64,000 nucleotides of DNA, from contig JAQDWB010000008.1 in assembly GCA_027673765.1 (NCBI GenBank), positions 1-64,000 of the forward strand, read 5' to 3'. Source of the DNA: Coriobacteriaceae bacterium AM113-163. GTDB taxonomy: Bacteria; Actinomycetota; Coriobacteriia; Coriobacteriales; Coriobacteriaceae. The notes below the pieces were generated by a model that was given only the letters and a program-made list of their open reading frames with translations, was not told where the DNA came from and searched no databases. This document shows, in pieces, positions 45,043 through 54,308 of this stretch. The translations under genes were made by a program, and so were the position numbers. The stretch's first letter is position 1; each line of letters opens with the position of its first letter.

Positions 45043-46482
45043 ATGTCCAAGGTCCCCACGATCAATCCGGGTCCTGACGATTCCGATCGCATGCCCCAAG
45101 ATGCCACCGAGACCCTGCCGATTATCAGCGCTGCAGACACCAAGCAGCCCCAAACGAGTCTCGACGATTCGACCGATATCTCCGATGAAGAAGCCTATGC
45201 AAAGCTCAAGGCAAAGCGTGCCGAGCGTCGGCGCAAAAAGCTGATTCGACGCGGTATTGCCGCCGGCGTCGTGGGTGCCATCGCACTCATTGCCATTGTC
45301 GCAACCCTGGTTATCAATGCGCAGCCGCAGGGCGCCAGCGGGCCTGTGACCGACATGGTGACCGAGGGCACGTTTACCACAACGGTCGAGGCGAAAGGCC
45401 AGCTCAAACCCATTTCGTCCTCAGTGGTCTCCCCTTCTGTCGACGGCACGGTCGATTCGATCAACGTGCAGGCAGGCCAATCCGTCAACGAGGGCGACGT
45501 GCTCATGACCATTAAAAACGACGAGCTCGATCGCAACGTTGCCGAGGCGCAGCGTGCAGTAGCAGCCGCTCAGGAAGACCTCGCCAACGCGCAGAAAGCC
45601 CTCGCTTCCGCGCAGGCCACCCCAACGACGGACGTCGATGGAGCTTCCGCCGCAGCGGCAGGCGCCTCCGCTGGGTACGCCGACACGAACACCGTATCGG
45701 CCGCACAGCGCAGCCTCGCATCAGCCCAAGCAAACCTCGATCAGGCGAACGCCAAGGCCGCCGGGCGCACGGTTACGGCGCCGAGCTCGGGCAGCATCGT
45801 GGAGCTTAACGCCAAGGTGGGCGCTACGGTAACAGGCGGCATGATCATGGGCGAAAGCGATACGAGCGGCGGCAAGCAGTGCATGCAGATCGCCGACCTC
45901 TCCAAGATGAAGGTAACGGTTCAGGTGGGCGAAAAGGATATCGCCAAGATCGCCGTGGGCCAGAGCGCCAACGTGACCTATCCCGCGTTTCCCGATATTG
46001 TGAGCCAAGGCACCGTCACGGCTATCGCCTCGGTGGCAAACTCCGACACCGCCAACGGTGGCGGCGGGAGCGCAACCTTTAACGTCGACATCCTCATCGA
46101 AGCGCCCGACGCTCGCCTTAAGCCTGGCATGACTGCTGAGGTATCGGTGGTGACCGAGCAGCTCGACGACGTGGTGATGGTGCCGACGATGGCGCTCATG
46201 ACCGAAGACGGCGAACACTATTACGTCAACGTGGCAACCGATGACGAGGGCAAGCAAACCCGTCGCGTGAAGGTGACCGTCGTGACACAAAACGATGACG
46301 AAGCCGTGGTCGGCAAGACACAGGTCAAGCACGATGAACAGGGCAACGAGATCAACCCTAACGTGCCGGTTACCAAGCTGCGCGATGGCGACACCCTCGT
46401 CATGGACACCGGAGCGGGCGCAACGGCTGACGGCGGCTACAGCGCGGATTCGGGCAGCATGTCTGCCGACGAGGGTATGTAA
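45043..46482 (+). CDS. MacA-like efflux adaptor (HlyD/RND-type periplasmic adaptor)
   Basis: A 479-residue membrane-fusion-type protein. A ~65-residue charged cytoplasmic leader ends in AKRAERRRKKLIRRG, followed by one membrane helix (IAAGVVGAIALIAIVATLVI). The biotinyl-lipoyl-like half motif is VDSINVQAGQSVNEGDVLMTI, then an Ala-rich coiled-coil hairpin (about 160-240), the second lipoyl half and beta-barrel (VTVQVGEKDIAKIAVGQ). In Gram-positives such proteins pair with MacB-like ABC transporters. The next gene starts within its stop (TAATG), forming a three-gene operon. Confidence 0.92.
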   Translation: MSKVPTINPGPDDSDRMPQDATETLPIISAADTKQPQTSLDDSTDISDEEAYAKLKAKRAERRRKKLIRRGIAAGVVGAIALIAIVATLVINAQPQGASGPVTDMVTEGTFTTTVEAKGQLKPISSSVVSPSVDGTVDSINVQAGQSVNEGDVLMTIKNDELDRNVAEAQRAVAAAQEDLANAQKALASAQATPTTDVDGASAAAAGASAGYADTNTVSAAQRSLASAQANLDQANAKAAGRTVTAPSSGSIVELNAKVGATVTGGMIMGESDTSGGKQCMQIADLSKMKVTVQVGEKDIAKIAVGQSANVTYPAFPDIVSQGTVTAIASVANSDTANGGGGSATFNVDILIEAPDARLKPGMTAEVSVVTEQLDDVVMVPTMALMTEDGEHYYVNVATDDEGKQTRRVKVTVVTQNDDEAVVGKTQVKHDEQGNEINPNVPVTKLRDGDTLVMDTGAGATADGGYSADSGSMSADEGM

Positions 46483-47255
46483 TGCGTCCCGTCATCGACA
46501 TCCGCAACGTGCACCGCATCTTTGAGAGCGAAGCGGGTTGCGCCCACATCTTGCACAACGTGAGCCTGGCGGTAGATCCCGGCGAGTTCGTCGCCATTAC
46601 CGGCCCCTCGGGCTCGGGCAAATCAACGCTCATGAACATCCTAGGTTGCCTGGATAAGCCGACGGCGGGCGACTACTACCTGCAAGGGCTCAACGTGGCC
46701 GAGCTCGATGATGACGAGCTCACCGAAGTCCGCGCCCTGAGCATCGGCTTTGTCTTTCAGAGCTTCAACCTGCTGCCGCGCCTGTCGGTTATCGAAAACG
46801 TCATGCTGCCGCTGGCCTACACCAACGTACCCTGTAGCCAGCGCGAAATGCGCGCCGTGCACGCGCTGCAGGCCGTCACGCTGCCCGTCGACCACTGGGA
46901 CCACCGCATATCCGAGCTCTCGGGCGGCCAGATGCAGCGTGTCGCCATCGCACGTGCCCTCGTCAACGATCCGCCTATCATTTTGGCTGACGAGCCGACG
47001 GGAAACCTGGACTCCGCCACTGGAGCGCTCGTCATGGAAACCTTCCATAAGCTCCAGGAGCGCGGCAAGACCATCATACTCATCACGCACGACCCCGGCA
47101 TCGCCGCCGAGGCCGACCGTGCCGTGACCATCCGCGACGGTCGTATACACGACGGCGCGTATATTCCACATACACCGCGGACCCTGCGCAGCGCCGTAGA
47201 TAGCCTGCCCATGATTTCCGCCTCCGCCAACCCGCCGAAAGGAGTGGTGGCATGA
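46482..47255 (+). CDS. MacB-type ABC transporter ATP-binding protein
   Basis: A 257-residue ATPase. Walker A is TGPSGSGKSTLMNILG (about 43-58), the Q-loop lies in FVFQSFNLLPRL, the ABC signature is ELSGGQMQRVAIARAL, Walker B IILADEPTGNLDS and the H-loop ILITHDP. The LolD/MacB subfamily placement rests on the NLDSATG and the FtsX-like permease downstream. It powers the system with the adaptor upstream and the permease downstream. The start overlaps the adaptor stop by 1 bp and its own stop overlaps the permease by 4 bp. Confidence 0.95.
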   Translation: MRPVIDIRNVHRIFESEAGCAHILHNVSLAVDPGEFVAITGPSGSGKSTLMNILGCLDKPTAGDYYLQGLNVAELDDDELTEVRALSIGFVFQSFNLLPRLSVIENVMLPLAYTNVPCSQREMRAVHALQAVTLPVDHWDHRISELSGGQMQRVAIARALVNDPPIILADEPTGNLDSATGALVMETFHKLQERGKTIILITHDPGIAAEADRAVTIRDGRIHDGAYIPHTPRTLRSAVDSLPMISASANPPKGVVA

Positions 47256-48466
47256 GCGCCCGCGATCTCATCCAGGAAGCACTTCACTCGCTCGAGGCCA
47301 ACAAGGGGCGCAGCCTGCTCACCATCCTGGGCATCGTCATTGGCATCGCATCGGTCATCGCCATGACTTCGCTCATCGGCGGCATCCAAAACAGCCTGGT
47401 CAACAGCCTGGGGCTCAATGCAGCCCGCATGGTGCAGATCTATTCGTCCCAAGAACTCACTGATTCTGACGTCCAGAAGCTTCAAAAACTGGTGCCGCAG
47501 ATAGAGCAGATCGGCATTGTCGACAGCGCGTATACCGAGTATAAGACCGGCGATAAAAGCTATACCGTCATGGCACAGGGTGTCGACAGCGACATGCTCG
47601 ACGCCGTGGGTGCCAGCAAGCTCGTTGCGGGACGTGTCTATTCACAGGCCGAGTCTCAATCAGGCTCGCGCGTGGCGCTCATCAGCCGTGGCGGCGCCGA
47701 TCAGCTTTACGGCAACGAACAGGACGCACTGGGGAAAACCATCAAGGTGTCCAACGGCGAGGTGCAGATTGTAGGCGTGATTGATGGCGGCAGCGACTCC
47801 ATGGGCTCGCTCACGTTGTATATGCCACGCGAAACCATCTCCGGCCTGTTTGGCGACGAGAATCCTTCATTCCCCAGCGTGACGGCACTTGCTGCCGAGG
47901 GCACGGACATGGACGAGCTCTGCAAGACCATCGAGTCTAAGGTGCGCGCGATGAAGGGCATCTCGGAGGATGATGAGTACGACAGCGTATCGGCGACCTC
48001 CATGAAAAGCGCCATCGATGCGCTCAACTCGTTTATGGGCGCCTTCTCGCTCATCATGGGCGCTGTCGCCAGTATCTCACTGCTTGTCGGCGGAATCGGC
48101 ATTATGAATATGATGCTTACCAACGTGACTGAGCGCATCCGCGAGATCGGTATTCGCCGTGCCTTGGGCGCCAGTCGTCGCGATATCACCGCGCAGTTTT
48201 TGGCCGAGTCCTCGGCGCTGTGCGTCACCGGTGGCCTACTGGGTGTCCTGATTGGCTATCTGCTGGCCTGGGGCCTTGCGATGTTTGCTGCAGGATCAGG
48301 GGTTCTCAGCGAGCTCGGTGCCAGCGGGCAAATCACACCGAGCTTTTCAATCGCCACGGTGCTGCTGGCCTTCGGCGTCTCCGTCGGCATCGGCGTAATC
48401 TTTGGCTTCTACCCCGCTCGCCGCGCGGCAAAGCTCAACCCGGTGGAGTGCCTACGCTACCAGTAA
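47252..48466 (+). CDS. MacB-type ABC transporter permease (FtsX domain)
   Basis: A 404-residue permease with the MacB architecture: one N-terminal helix (RSLLTILGIVIGIASVIAM), a large extracellular MacB-PCD domain (about 60-270), then three C-terminal helices of the FtsX domain (LIMGAVASISLLVGGIGIMNMMLTNVTERIREIG and following). The NVTERxREIGIRRALGA motif is the cytoplasmic coupling segment. With the adaptor and ATPase it probably exports a peptide, lipid or antimicrobial from the membrane; the substrate is unknown. Confidence 0.95.
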   Translation: MSARDLIQEALHSLEANKGRSLLTILGIVIGIASVIAMTSLIGGIQNSLVNSLGLNAARMVQIYSSQELTDSDVQKLQKLVPQIEQIGIVDSAYTEYKTGDKSYTVMAQGVDSDMLDAVGASKLVAGRVYSQAESQSGSRVALISRGGADQLYGNEQDALGKTIKVSNGEVQIVGVIDGGSDSMGSLTLYMPRETISGLFGDENPSFPSVTALAAEGTDMDELCKTIESKVRAMKGISEDDEYDSVSATSMKSAIDALNSFMGAFSLIMGAVASISLLVGGIGIMNMMLTNVTERIREIGIRRALGASRRDITAQFLAESSALCVTGGLLGVLIGYLLAWGLAMFAAGSGVLSELGASGQITPSFSIATVLLAFGVSVGIGVIFGFYPARRAAKLNPVECLRYQ

Positions 48467-48499
48467 GCCACCACCAGCTACCAGTAAGCCACCACCAAC

Positions 48500-48567
48500 A
48501 AGTTGCGGTGAATCAGGGACTGAATATGCTATCTAGCAGCTAAAACAGACACTATTTCACCGCAACT
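48500..48567. repeat. Palindromic repeat, copy 2 of a two-copy family
   Basis: The ends AAGTTGCGGTGAA (48500-48512) and TTCACCGCAACTT (48555-48567) are perfect complements. Interior words align with the reverse complement of the element at 32218-32285. It sits at the junction between the exporter operon and the cobalamin operon and cuts across the transposase-like remnant. Confidence 0.75.
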
Positions 48568-48696
48568 TATTGAAGGGTGTTTGCGCCAGTTCTGGGCGTC
48601 GTCCTCGAGCTATTGATGGATGACGGGCTTGTACGGGTCGAGCTTGCTCGGGGCGCTCCTCCTCGCGGGCGAGAGGGCGCGCAGGCGCGGCGAGCG
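48568..48696 (-). pseudogene. Probable IS21-type transposase (IstA) remnant
   Basis: Between the cbiJ stop and the palindrome, one minus-strand frame reads ARRSAPSKLDPYKPVIHQ, a stop (TAG where Trp or similar would be expected), then LEDDAQNWRKHPS. The SKLDPYKPxI...W(L)xxD...WRK pattern resembles the region after the helix-turn-helix of IstA-like transposases. It has no start, is interrupted, and ends at the palindrome. The family assignment is from memory of the motif and is tentative. Confidence 0.4.
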
Positions 48697-48697
48697 C

Positions 48698-49471
48698 CTA
48701 GCGCGCGAACTCCCGTAAGAGCGCGTCTTCCACTTCCCGAAGCGAAAGGGCCCCGCCTCCCTCGGCGGGACGGGCGACCACGATGCAGCGCGCTCCCACG
48801 CCGCGCGCGGAGGCGATCTTCTCGGCCGTGCCGCCTACGGTTCCCGAGTCCTTGGTCACAAGCCACTGGGCGCCCACCTGCCGAAGCATCGCCTCGTTGA
48901 GCTCGCGGGTGAAGGGCCCCTGCATGCCGATGACGTGCGATGGCGAAAACCCCGCGTCGATGCACTTCGTTATAGCACCGGGCAGCGGGAGCACACGCAC
49001 GAAGAAGCGCTCCGCGAAATCGGCGACGCGCGTGTAGGGAGCAAGCTCCTTGCTCCCCGTCGTGAGAAGCGCGCGACCCGGGTTCTCGGAGAGAAAGCGC
49101 GCCGCGCAGGCGATCGACGCGACCGAGACGACGCCTTTGGGCAGCGCCTCGACCGGGCGCGCAAGGCGCAGGCATTGTGCACCCACGGCGAGCGAAGCGG
49201 CCCGGATGTTGCCGCTTGCGAGCGTAGCGAAGGAGTGCGTGGCGTCGACGACGATGCGCGCGCCAGAAAGCTCGCACTCCATGTCGGCCTCGTCGAGCCT
49301 GCCCGCATGCACCTCGATGCCCGGAAGCTCGCCCAAAAGCTCGCCTCCGTACTCGGTTGCCGCGTAGGCACGGGCGGGGATGCCCGCCCCGCTCGCCCAT
49401 TCGCACAGAAGGCGGCCCTCGGTGGTGCCGGCGAAGATGCGCAGCGCCGGCGCGGATGCGGGCGCCGTCAC
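48698..49471 (-). CDS. cbiJ: Precorrin-6A / cobalt-precorrin-6A reductase
   Basis: A 257-residue reductase of the corrin ring pathway, using NAD(P)H on cobalt-precorrin-6A. Family features: LRIFAGTTEGRLLCEW at the N-terminus, IVVDATHSFATLASGNIRAA, LLTTGSKELAPY, GMQGPFTRELNEAMLRQ and LVTKDSGTVGGTAEKI. GTG 49471 overlaps the cbiC stop (GTGA); the longer upstream frame is a shadow of cbiC. It is the last gene of the cobalamin operon. Confidence 0.9.
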   Translation of the reverse strand: MTAPASAPALRIFAGTTEGRLLCEWASGAGIPARAYAATEYGGELLGELPGIEVHAGRLDEADMECELSGARIVVDATHSFATLASGNIRAASLAVGAQCLRLARPVEALPKGVVSVASIACAARFLSENPGRALLTTGSKELAPYTRVADFAERFFVRVLPLPGAITKCIDAGFSPSHVIGMQGPFTRELNEAMLRQVGAQWLVTKDSGTVGGTAEKIASARGVGARCIVVARPAEGGGALSLREVEDALLREFAR

Positions 49472-50109
49472 TTCGGGCCGCCTGGGCGCGTGATCTGGTA
49501 GAGCAGCGCGTTCATAATGGCAGCCGCCACGGTCGAGCCGCCCTTGCGACCCCTCGCGACGATGGCCGGCACGCGTCGCGCGAGTAGCTCCTCTTTCGCC
49601 TCGACCACGTTCACAAACCCGACCGGCACCCCAACGACGAGCGCGGGCGCGATCTTCCCCACGTCCATGAGCTCGGCGAGGCGCAGAAGTGCTGTGGGAG
49701 CGTTGCCGACGGCCACGATGAGCGGACCCTCGATGCCGCAAGCTTTGTCCATGCTCGCAACGGCGCGAGTCGTGCCCGCGGCGCGCGCAGCCGCGGCGAC
49801 ATCAGGGTCGGCCATGAAGCACACGGCCTTGCAGCCGAGCTTCGCGAGCGCGGGCTTGCTTATGCCTGCGAGCGCCATGTTCGTGTCGGTGAGCACCGTG
49901 GCCCCTGCGCGCAGTGCGTCGAGCGCACAGTGCGCGGCGTCATGGGTGAACACGAGAGAATCGGCGTACGAGAAGTCGGCAGTGGTGTGGATGACGCGCT
50001 TCACGACGGGCTCTTCGAGCGGCAGGAACGTGCGGCCGCCGAGCTCTTCGGTGATGATCTCGAAGCTGCGCCGCTCGATGTCGCCGGGCGCCATCTCCTT
50101 GGAATCCAT
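49468..50109 (-). CDS. cbiC: Precorrin-8X / cobalt-precorrin-8 methylmutase
   Basis: A 213-residue enzyme that moves a methyl group from C11 to C12 to give cobyrinic acid. It contains IERRSFEIITEEL and the catalytic histidine H41 in VIHTTADFSYADS, followed by VLTDTNMALAGI, GNAPTALLRLAEL and GVPVGFVNVVEAKEEL. It starts immediately after the adenosyltransferase stop and overlaps cbiJ by 4 bp. Confidence 0.95.
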   Translation of the reverse strand: MDSKEMAPGDIERRSFEIITEELGGRTFLPLEEPVVKRVIHTTADFSYADSLVFTHDAAHCALDALRAGATVLTDTNMALAGISKPALAKLGCKAVCFMADPDVAAAARAAGTTRAVASMDKACGIEGPLIVAVGNAPTALLRLAELMDVGKIAPALVVGVPVGFVNVVEAKEELLARRVPAIVARGRKGGSTVAAAIMNALLYQITRPGGPK

Positions 50110-50625
50110 CTAGTACTCCACTCCTTCCCTTGCACATATCCCCTGAGAGTAGGGGTGTTTCTCGCACCGCATCTCGGTTATGTAGTCGGCCTTCTCCACG
50201 ATCTTGCGGGAAGGCGCGCGCCCGGTGAGCGCTACTTCGACGCCGCGCGCGGACATATCGAGCGCGCGGTCCACGAGCGCCTCGTCGACAAGCCCCTTCG
50301 AAAGCGCGTCGAGCGCCTCGTCGAGCACGAGCAGTCCCTCTTGCGCGCCCTCGAGCTCGGCGAGCGCGGAAGCGAGGTTCCCATCGTGCAGCTCGCACGT
50401 CGCGGCAAGTTCTTCCGACGTCATCGACCAGGTAAACTTGTCCGACGCCTTCCCCGCGAACACGGGCACGCCGAAATGCTCAGCGAGCAGGCGCACCTCC
50501 CCGCTTTCGCCGTCTTTCAGGAACTGCACGACGACGACGCGGCGGCCTGCAGCGAGCATGCGAAGGGCGAGGCCCATCGCCGCCGTGGTCTTGCCTTTGC
50601 CGTCGCCATGATACACGTGGATCAT
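50110..50625 (-). CDS. cobO: Corrinoid adenosyltransferase (CobA/CobO/BtuR type)
   Basis: A 171-residue ATP:cob(I)alamin adenosyltransferase that adds the upper 5'-deoxyadenosyl ligand. The P-loop is HGDGKGKTTAAMGLALRML (about 6-24), with VVVVQFLKDGESGE, LLVLDEALDALSKGLV and LTGRAPSRKIVEKADYITEM. It is slightly shorter than the enterobacterial homologues at the N-terminus, lacking the leader helix. It overlaps the cbiP stop by 4 bp. Confidence 0.94.
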   Translation of the reverse strand: MIHVYHGDGKGKTTAAMGLALRMLAAGRRVVVVQFLKDGESGEVRLLAEHFGVPVFAGKASDKFTWSMTSEELAATCELHDGNLASALAELEGAQEGLLVLDEALDALSKGLVDEALVDRALDMSARGVEVALTGRAPSRKIVEKADYITEMRCEKHPYSQGICAREGVEY

Positions 50626-52121
50626 ACGCCCTCCTCGATAATGCGGTAGACATACTCCATGTCGAGCGCCCCGCGCACGACGTCGGCCAGGCGGTCAAAC
50701 TCGCGCGCACGGTGATCGGCCGCGGACGCCGCGCCCGCAGCACCCACGACGCTCTCGGGCAGGCCGCGCATGCGCGCGAGCGAGCGCGCGAGGGCGAGCG
50801 CAACCCCCGGTTCGTCGAACAGGCCGTGGAGATAGGTTCCGAACACGTTTCCGCAGGCCGCGCCTTCTGGTTTGCCGCCAATCGTGCCCACAGGGGCGCA
50901 GGAGACGGTCGTTTCGCCGTCGTGAATCTCGTACCCGCGCGCCGTCATGCCGTTCCACACCGAGAACGCGCCTTGGGCGCCCGTGATGCGCAGTGCCGAC
51001 TGGGCGAGGCGCTTTTCCTCCTTGAACACCGTACTTGCAGGGATGAGCCCGAGCCCGCGCGCGGTGCCAGCGCCTTCCCTGCCGTGCGGGTCGGAAAGCT
51101 CGTCTCCCAAAAGCTGGTAGCCACCGCATATGCCGAGCACCGGCGTGCCCGCGCCCGAAAGCGCGCGTACACAGGCCCCGATGCCGCTAGCCGCAAGCCA
51201 GCGCGCGTCGTCGAGCGTGGTCTTCGAGCCGGGAAGCACCACCAGGTCGGGTCGGCCCAGATCGGTCGTCGAGGAAACGTAGCGCACGCCCACGCCGGGC
51301 ACGCGCGAAAGCGGGTCGAAGTCGGTGAAGTTCGACAGATGCGGAAGACGCACGACGGCGACGTCGATGACGCCGCGCGCCTCGCGGGCAGATAGGCGCG
51401 GCGCGAGCGAGTCCTCGTCGTCCAGGTCGAGCGTAAGATACGGCACGACCCCCACGACGGGAACCCCGCACATCTTCTCGAGCGGGGCCAAACCCGGGCG
51501 CAGGATTTCCACATCGCCGCGGAACTTGTTCACCACAAGCCCCCGCAAAAGCGCGCGGTCCTCGGGCGCAAGGAGCGCGACCGTGCCGTAGAGCTGGGCA
51601 AACACCCCGCCTGGGTCGATGTCGCCCGCGAGCAGCACGGGGGAGGACACGGCGCGCGCGAGCCCCATGTTGACGATGTCGTTTTCGGCAAGGTTGATTT
51701 CGGCGGGGCTGCCGGCGCCCTCGATGACGATGACGTCGTTTTCCTCCGCGAGCGAATCGAACGCCTCCAAAATCTGCGGCATGAGCGCCTTCTTTCGCGC
51801 GAAGTAGTCCCTCGCAGCGAAGGCTCCCTGCGCCTTGCCGGCCACGATGAGCTGGCTTCGGTGGCCGCTTTCGGGCTTGAGCAGGATGGGGTTCATGCGC
51901 ACGTCGGGCGCGATGCCGCACGCCTCGGCCTGCATGATCTGGGCGCGCCCCATCTCGAGCCCGTCGGCCGTGACACCGCTGTTGAGTGCCATGTTCTGGC
52001 TCTTGAAGGGAGTCACGCGCAGGCCGTCCTGCGAAAGCACGCGGCACAGCCCCGCCGCAAGCAGGCTCTTCCCCGCGTTCGACATGGTGCCCTGGATCAT
52101 GATGGGCTTCGCCCTACCCAC
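50622..52121 (-). CDS. cbiP: Cobyric acid synthase
   Basis: A 499-residue glutamine-dependent amidotransferase that amidates four carboxyls of adenosylcobyrinic a,c-diamide. An N-terminal DTB-synthetase-like ATPase domain (MIQGTMSNAGKSLLAAGLCR, FKSQNMALNS, GAGSPAEINL) is followed by a C-terminal class I glutaminase with Cys in GICGGYQLLG (about 340) and His in GTYLHGLFD. GTG 52121 is chosen: it gives the usual short leader before IMIQGT and overlaps cobD by 8 bp. ATG at 52100 is an alternative. Confidence 0.94.
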   Translation of the reverse strand: MGRAKPIMIQGTMSNAGKSLLAAGLCRVLSQDGLRVTPFKSQNMALNSGVTADGLEMGRAQIMQAEACGIAPDVRMNPILLKPESGHRSQLIVAGKAQGAFAARDYFARKKALMPQILEAFDSLAEENDVIVIEGAGSPAEINLAENDIVNMGLARAVSSPVLLAGDIDPGGVFAQLYGTVALLAPEDRALLRGLVVNKFRGDVEILRPGLAPLEKMCGVPVVGVVPYLTLDLDDEDSLAPRLSAREARGVIDVAVVRLPHLSNFTDFDPLSRVPGVGVRYVSSTTDLGRPDLVVLPGSKTTLDDARWLAASGIGACVRALSGAGTPVLGICGGYQLLGDELSDPHGREGAGTARGLGLIPASTVFKEEKRLAQSALRITGAQGAFSVWNGMTARGYEIHDGETTVSCAPVGTIGGKPEGAACGNVFGTYLHGLFDEPGVALALARSLARMRGLPESVVGAAGAASAADHRAREFDRLADVVRGALDMEYVYRIIEEGV

Positions 52122-53337
52122 GGGTATCGACCTCCTTCGCCGAGCCTCGGCCATCCGCGCCCGCCATAGCGCCGCTGAAAGAAGCGCCGCCCCGTTCGTC
52201 GGGTTCGCCTTCGCCCGATGCACCTTCCGCCCGAAGCACGCGGCTGAACGCCATCGCAAGCCGGGCGTTCTCCTTGCGCGTGCGCACCGCGACGCGGCAC
52301 CAGAAACGGGACAGCACCGAAAACGAGTCGCACGTGCGGACCAAAACCCCCTGTTTATACAGGCGCTCGGGGATGTCTTTCGCCAGCGTGCGGACTAAAA
52401 GGAAGTTCGCATCCGACGGCACGACGGAAAGCCCGAGCGAGGAGAGCTCGTGGGAAAGCCACGCTCGCTCGCTCTCCAATACATCGCGCGTGCGCGAGAC
52501 GTATTCGACGTCTTCCAGGGCGGCGATACCCGCGGCCTCGGCGACCGAAGAGACGGGCCACGCCTGCCCCGCCCGGCGAATCCCCTCGATGAGTTGGGCG
52601 TTTCCGCTGATCAGATATCCCAACCGCAACCCCGCCATTCCGTAGAGCTTGGTGAACGCGGAGAGCACGGCCACATGGCGCGAACACGCGGCGCGTGCGG
52701 CCACGCTCCTTTCGCGGGCGTCGGGCGCAAATCCGAGGAAGCACTCGTCCACGACGAGCAGCGCGCCCACCTGCTCGCAGCGGCAAGCCGCGGCATCGAT
52801 CACACGGGGGTCGACGAGGCGCCCCGTCGGGTTGTTCGGATTGCAGAGGTACGCCACGTCTCCCGGCCCCTCGATCGCGCGGGCGAAGGAGGCGGGCACG
52901 TCGAAGTCGTCCGCTTCGGAGAGCGGGAACTCCTGCACGCATGCGCCGTAGTACGATGCCGCCTCCGCATATTCAGAGAACGTCGGCGCGCACACGACGA
53001 TGCGTTTCGGGCGCACCGCCGCTGCGAGCCGCCAGATGATGTCGGACGCGCCCGCGCCGCAGACGATAGTATCTTCGGGAATGCCCTGGTCGCGCGCTAG
53101 CGCGCGAACGAGGGCGAGGCTTTCCCTATCGGGGTAGGCGTCGATTCGAGAAAGCGCCTTGCAAGCTGCGGCGACGGCGCGCGGCGAGGGGCCTGCCGGA
53201 TTCACGTTCACCGAGAAGTCAATGAGGTCGGAGGCACCCCTATCGCAAGCGATGCCGAGCGATTGCGCGCTGCCCCCATGCGTGCGGGCGCGCAGGATTC
53301 CCCCGGCAGCCCGGGGCGCGGCGTGGTCTTTCCTCAT
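52114..53337 (-). CDS. cobD: L-threonine-O-3-phosphate decarboxylase (CobD, aminotransferase fold)
   Basis: A 407-residue PLP enzyme related to HisC that makes (R)-1-amino-2-propanol O-2-phosphate for the nucleotide loop. Landmarks: LIDFSVNVNPAGPS, GAGASDIIWRLAA, AYLCNPNNPTGRLV, VVDECFLGFA and the PLP-lysine motif SAFTKLYGMAGLRLGYL (Lys near 229). The C-terminal ~45 residues after VLRAEGA are an unusual Gly/Ala/Glu-rich tail. ATG 53337 overlaps the cbiB stop by 4 bp. Confidence 0.92.
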   Translation of the reverse strand: MRKDHAAPRAAGGILRARTHGGSAQSLGIACDRGASDLIDFSVNVNPAGPSPRAVAAACKALSRIDAYPDRESLALVRALARDQGIPEDTIVCGAGASDIIWRLAAAVRPKRIVVCAPTFSEYAEAASYYGACVQEFPLSEADDFDVPASFARAIEGPGDVAYLCNPNNPTGRLVDPRVIDAAACRCEQVGALLVVDECFLGFAPDARERSVAARAACSRHVAVLSAFTKLYGMAGLRLGYLISGNAQLIEGIRRAGQAWPVSSVAEAAGIAALEDVEYVSRTRDVLESERAWLSHELSSLGLSVVPSDANFLLVRTLAKDIPERLYKQGVLVRTCDSFSVLSRFWCRVAVRTRKENARLAMAFSRVLRAEGASGEGEPDERGGASFSGAMAGADGRGSAKEVDTRG

Positions 53338-54308
53338 GCCATCGCCCCCACGGCGAGTACGACCGCCGCGCGCGCGGCGCCGAAGACGACGAGCGCGCAT
53401 ACGGACGCGGCGAGCATGAGCCTTGTCGCCCGGGCGATGTCGCCCCACTCGATTTCGCGGGACGCGTCGCCTATCGTCGGTTTCTCAACGAGCTTGCCGA
53501 AATACACCGCGGGTCCTGCCAGGCGCAGTCCGAGCGCACCCGCGCACGCCGACTCGGTCTGCGCCGCGTTCGGGCTCGCATGGCGACGTCTGTCGCGGCG
53601 CCAGATGCGCGCCGCCCCGCGCGCGTCGAGCCCGACGATCGGGCACACGGCGATCATGAACAGGGCCGATAACCGCGAGGGAATCCAGTTCACCGCATCG
53701 TCGAGGCGCGCCGAGGCGCAGCCGAAGTCGATGTAGCGCTCGTTTTTGTAGCCCACCATGCTGTCGAGCGTGTTCACCGCCTTGTACGCCATGCCCAAGG
53801 GCGCACCCCCGATCATAAGGTAGAAAAGCGGCGCGATGACACCGTCGCTCGCGTTCTCCGCCACCGTTTCCACGGCGGCGCGCGCGACGCCCTGCTCGTC
53901 GAGAACAGACGTGTCACGTCCCACGATGAGCCCGACGGCTTCGCGCGCCGCGACAAGTCCGCCCTTCGAGAACGCGCGGGCAACGGCCAGGCTCTGGCGG
54001 CGCAGCTCGCATGCCGCGAGAATCTGATAGCTCGCCCATGCCTCGGCCACGAAGCGCAAGCCGGAGTGAACCATGCCGCAAAGATGCAGGATTCCCCAGG
54101 TCAAAAGCCCACACGCAAGCGGAAGCGCCACGGCGAGCACAAGCCCTGCGGCGCGCGTACCCGCGGACGTTTGCGGGAATGCGCCCCGCAGGCGGCCTTC
54201 GGCCCACGTGATCGCGCGCCCCATGGCGACGACGGGATGGGGAAGCCAGCGCGGGTCGCCGAAGGCAAGGTCGGCCGCGAACCCGGCGGCGACGGCAAGA
54301 ATCGTCAT
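53334..54308 (-). CDS. cbiB: Adenosylcobinamide-phosphate synthase (CbiB)
   Basis: A 324-residue integral membrane protein that joins aminopropanol (phosphate) to adenosylcobyric acid. AGFAADLAFGDPRWLPHPVVAMG near the N-terminus is diagnostic, followed by RDTSVLDEQGVARAAVETVAENASDGVIAPLFY and VNWIPSRLSAL. About five hydrophobic segments. ATG 54308 overlaps the upstream stop by 1 bp; the long upstream frame is a shadow of the preceding gene. Confidence 0.95.
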   Translation of the reverse strand: MTILAVAAGFAADLAFGDPRWLPHPVVAMGRAITWAEGRLRGAFPQTSAGTRAAGLVLAVALPLACGLLTWGILHLCGMVHSGLRFVAEAWASYQILAACELRRQSLAVARAFSKGGLVAAREAVGLIVGRDTSVLDEQGVARAAVETVAENASDGVIAPLFYLMIGGAPLGMAYKAVNTLDSMVGYKNERYIDFGCASARLDDAVNWIPSRLSALFMIAVCPIVGLDARGAARIWRRDRRRHASPNAAQTESACAGALGLRLAGPAVYFGKLVEKPTIGDASREIEWGDIARATRLMLAASVCALVVFGAARAAVVLAVGAMA

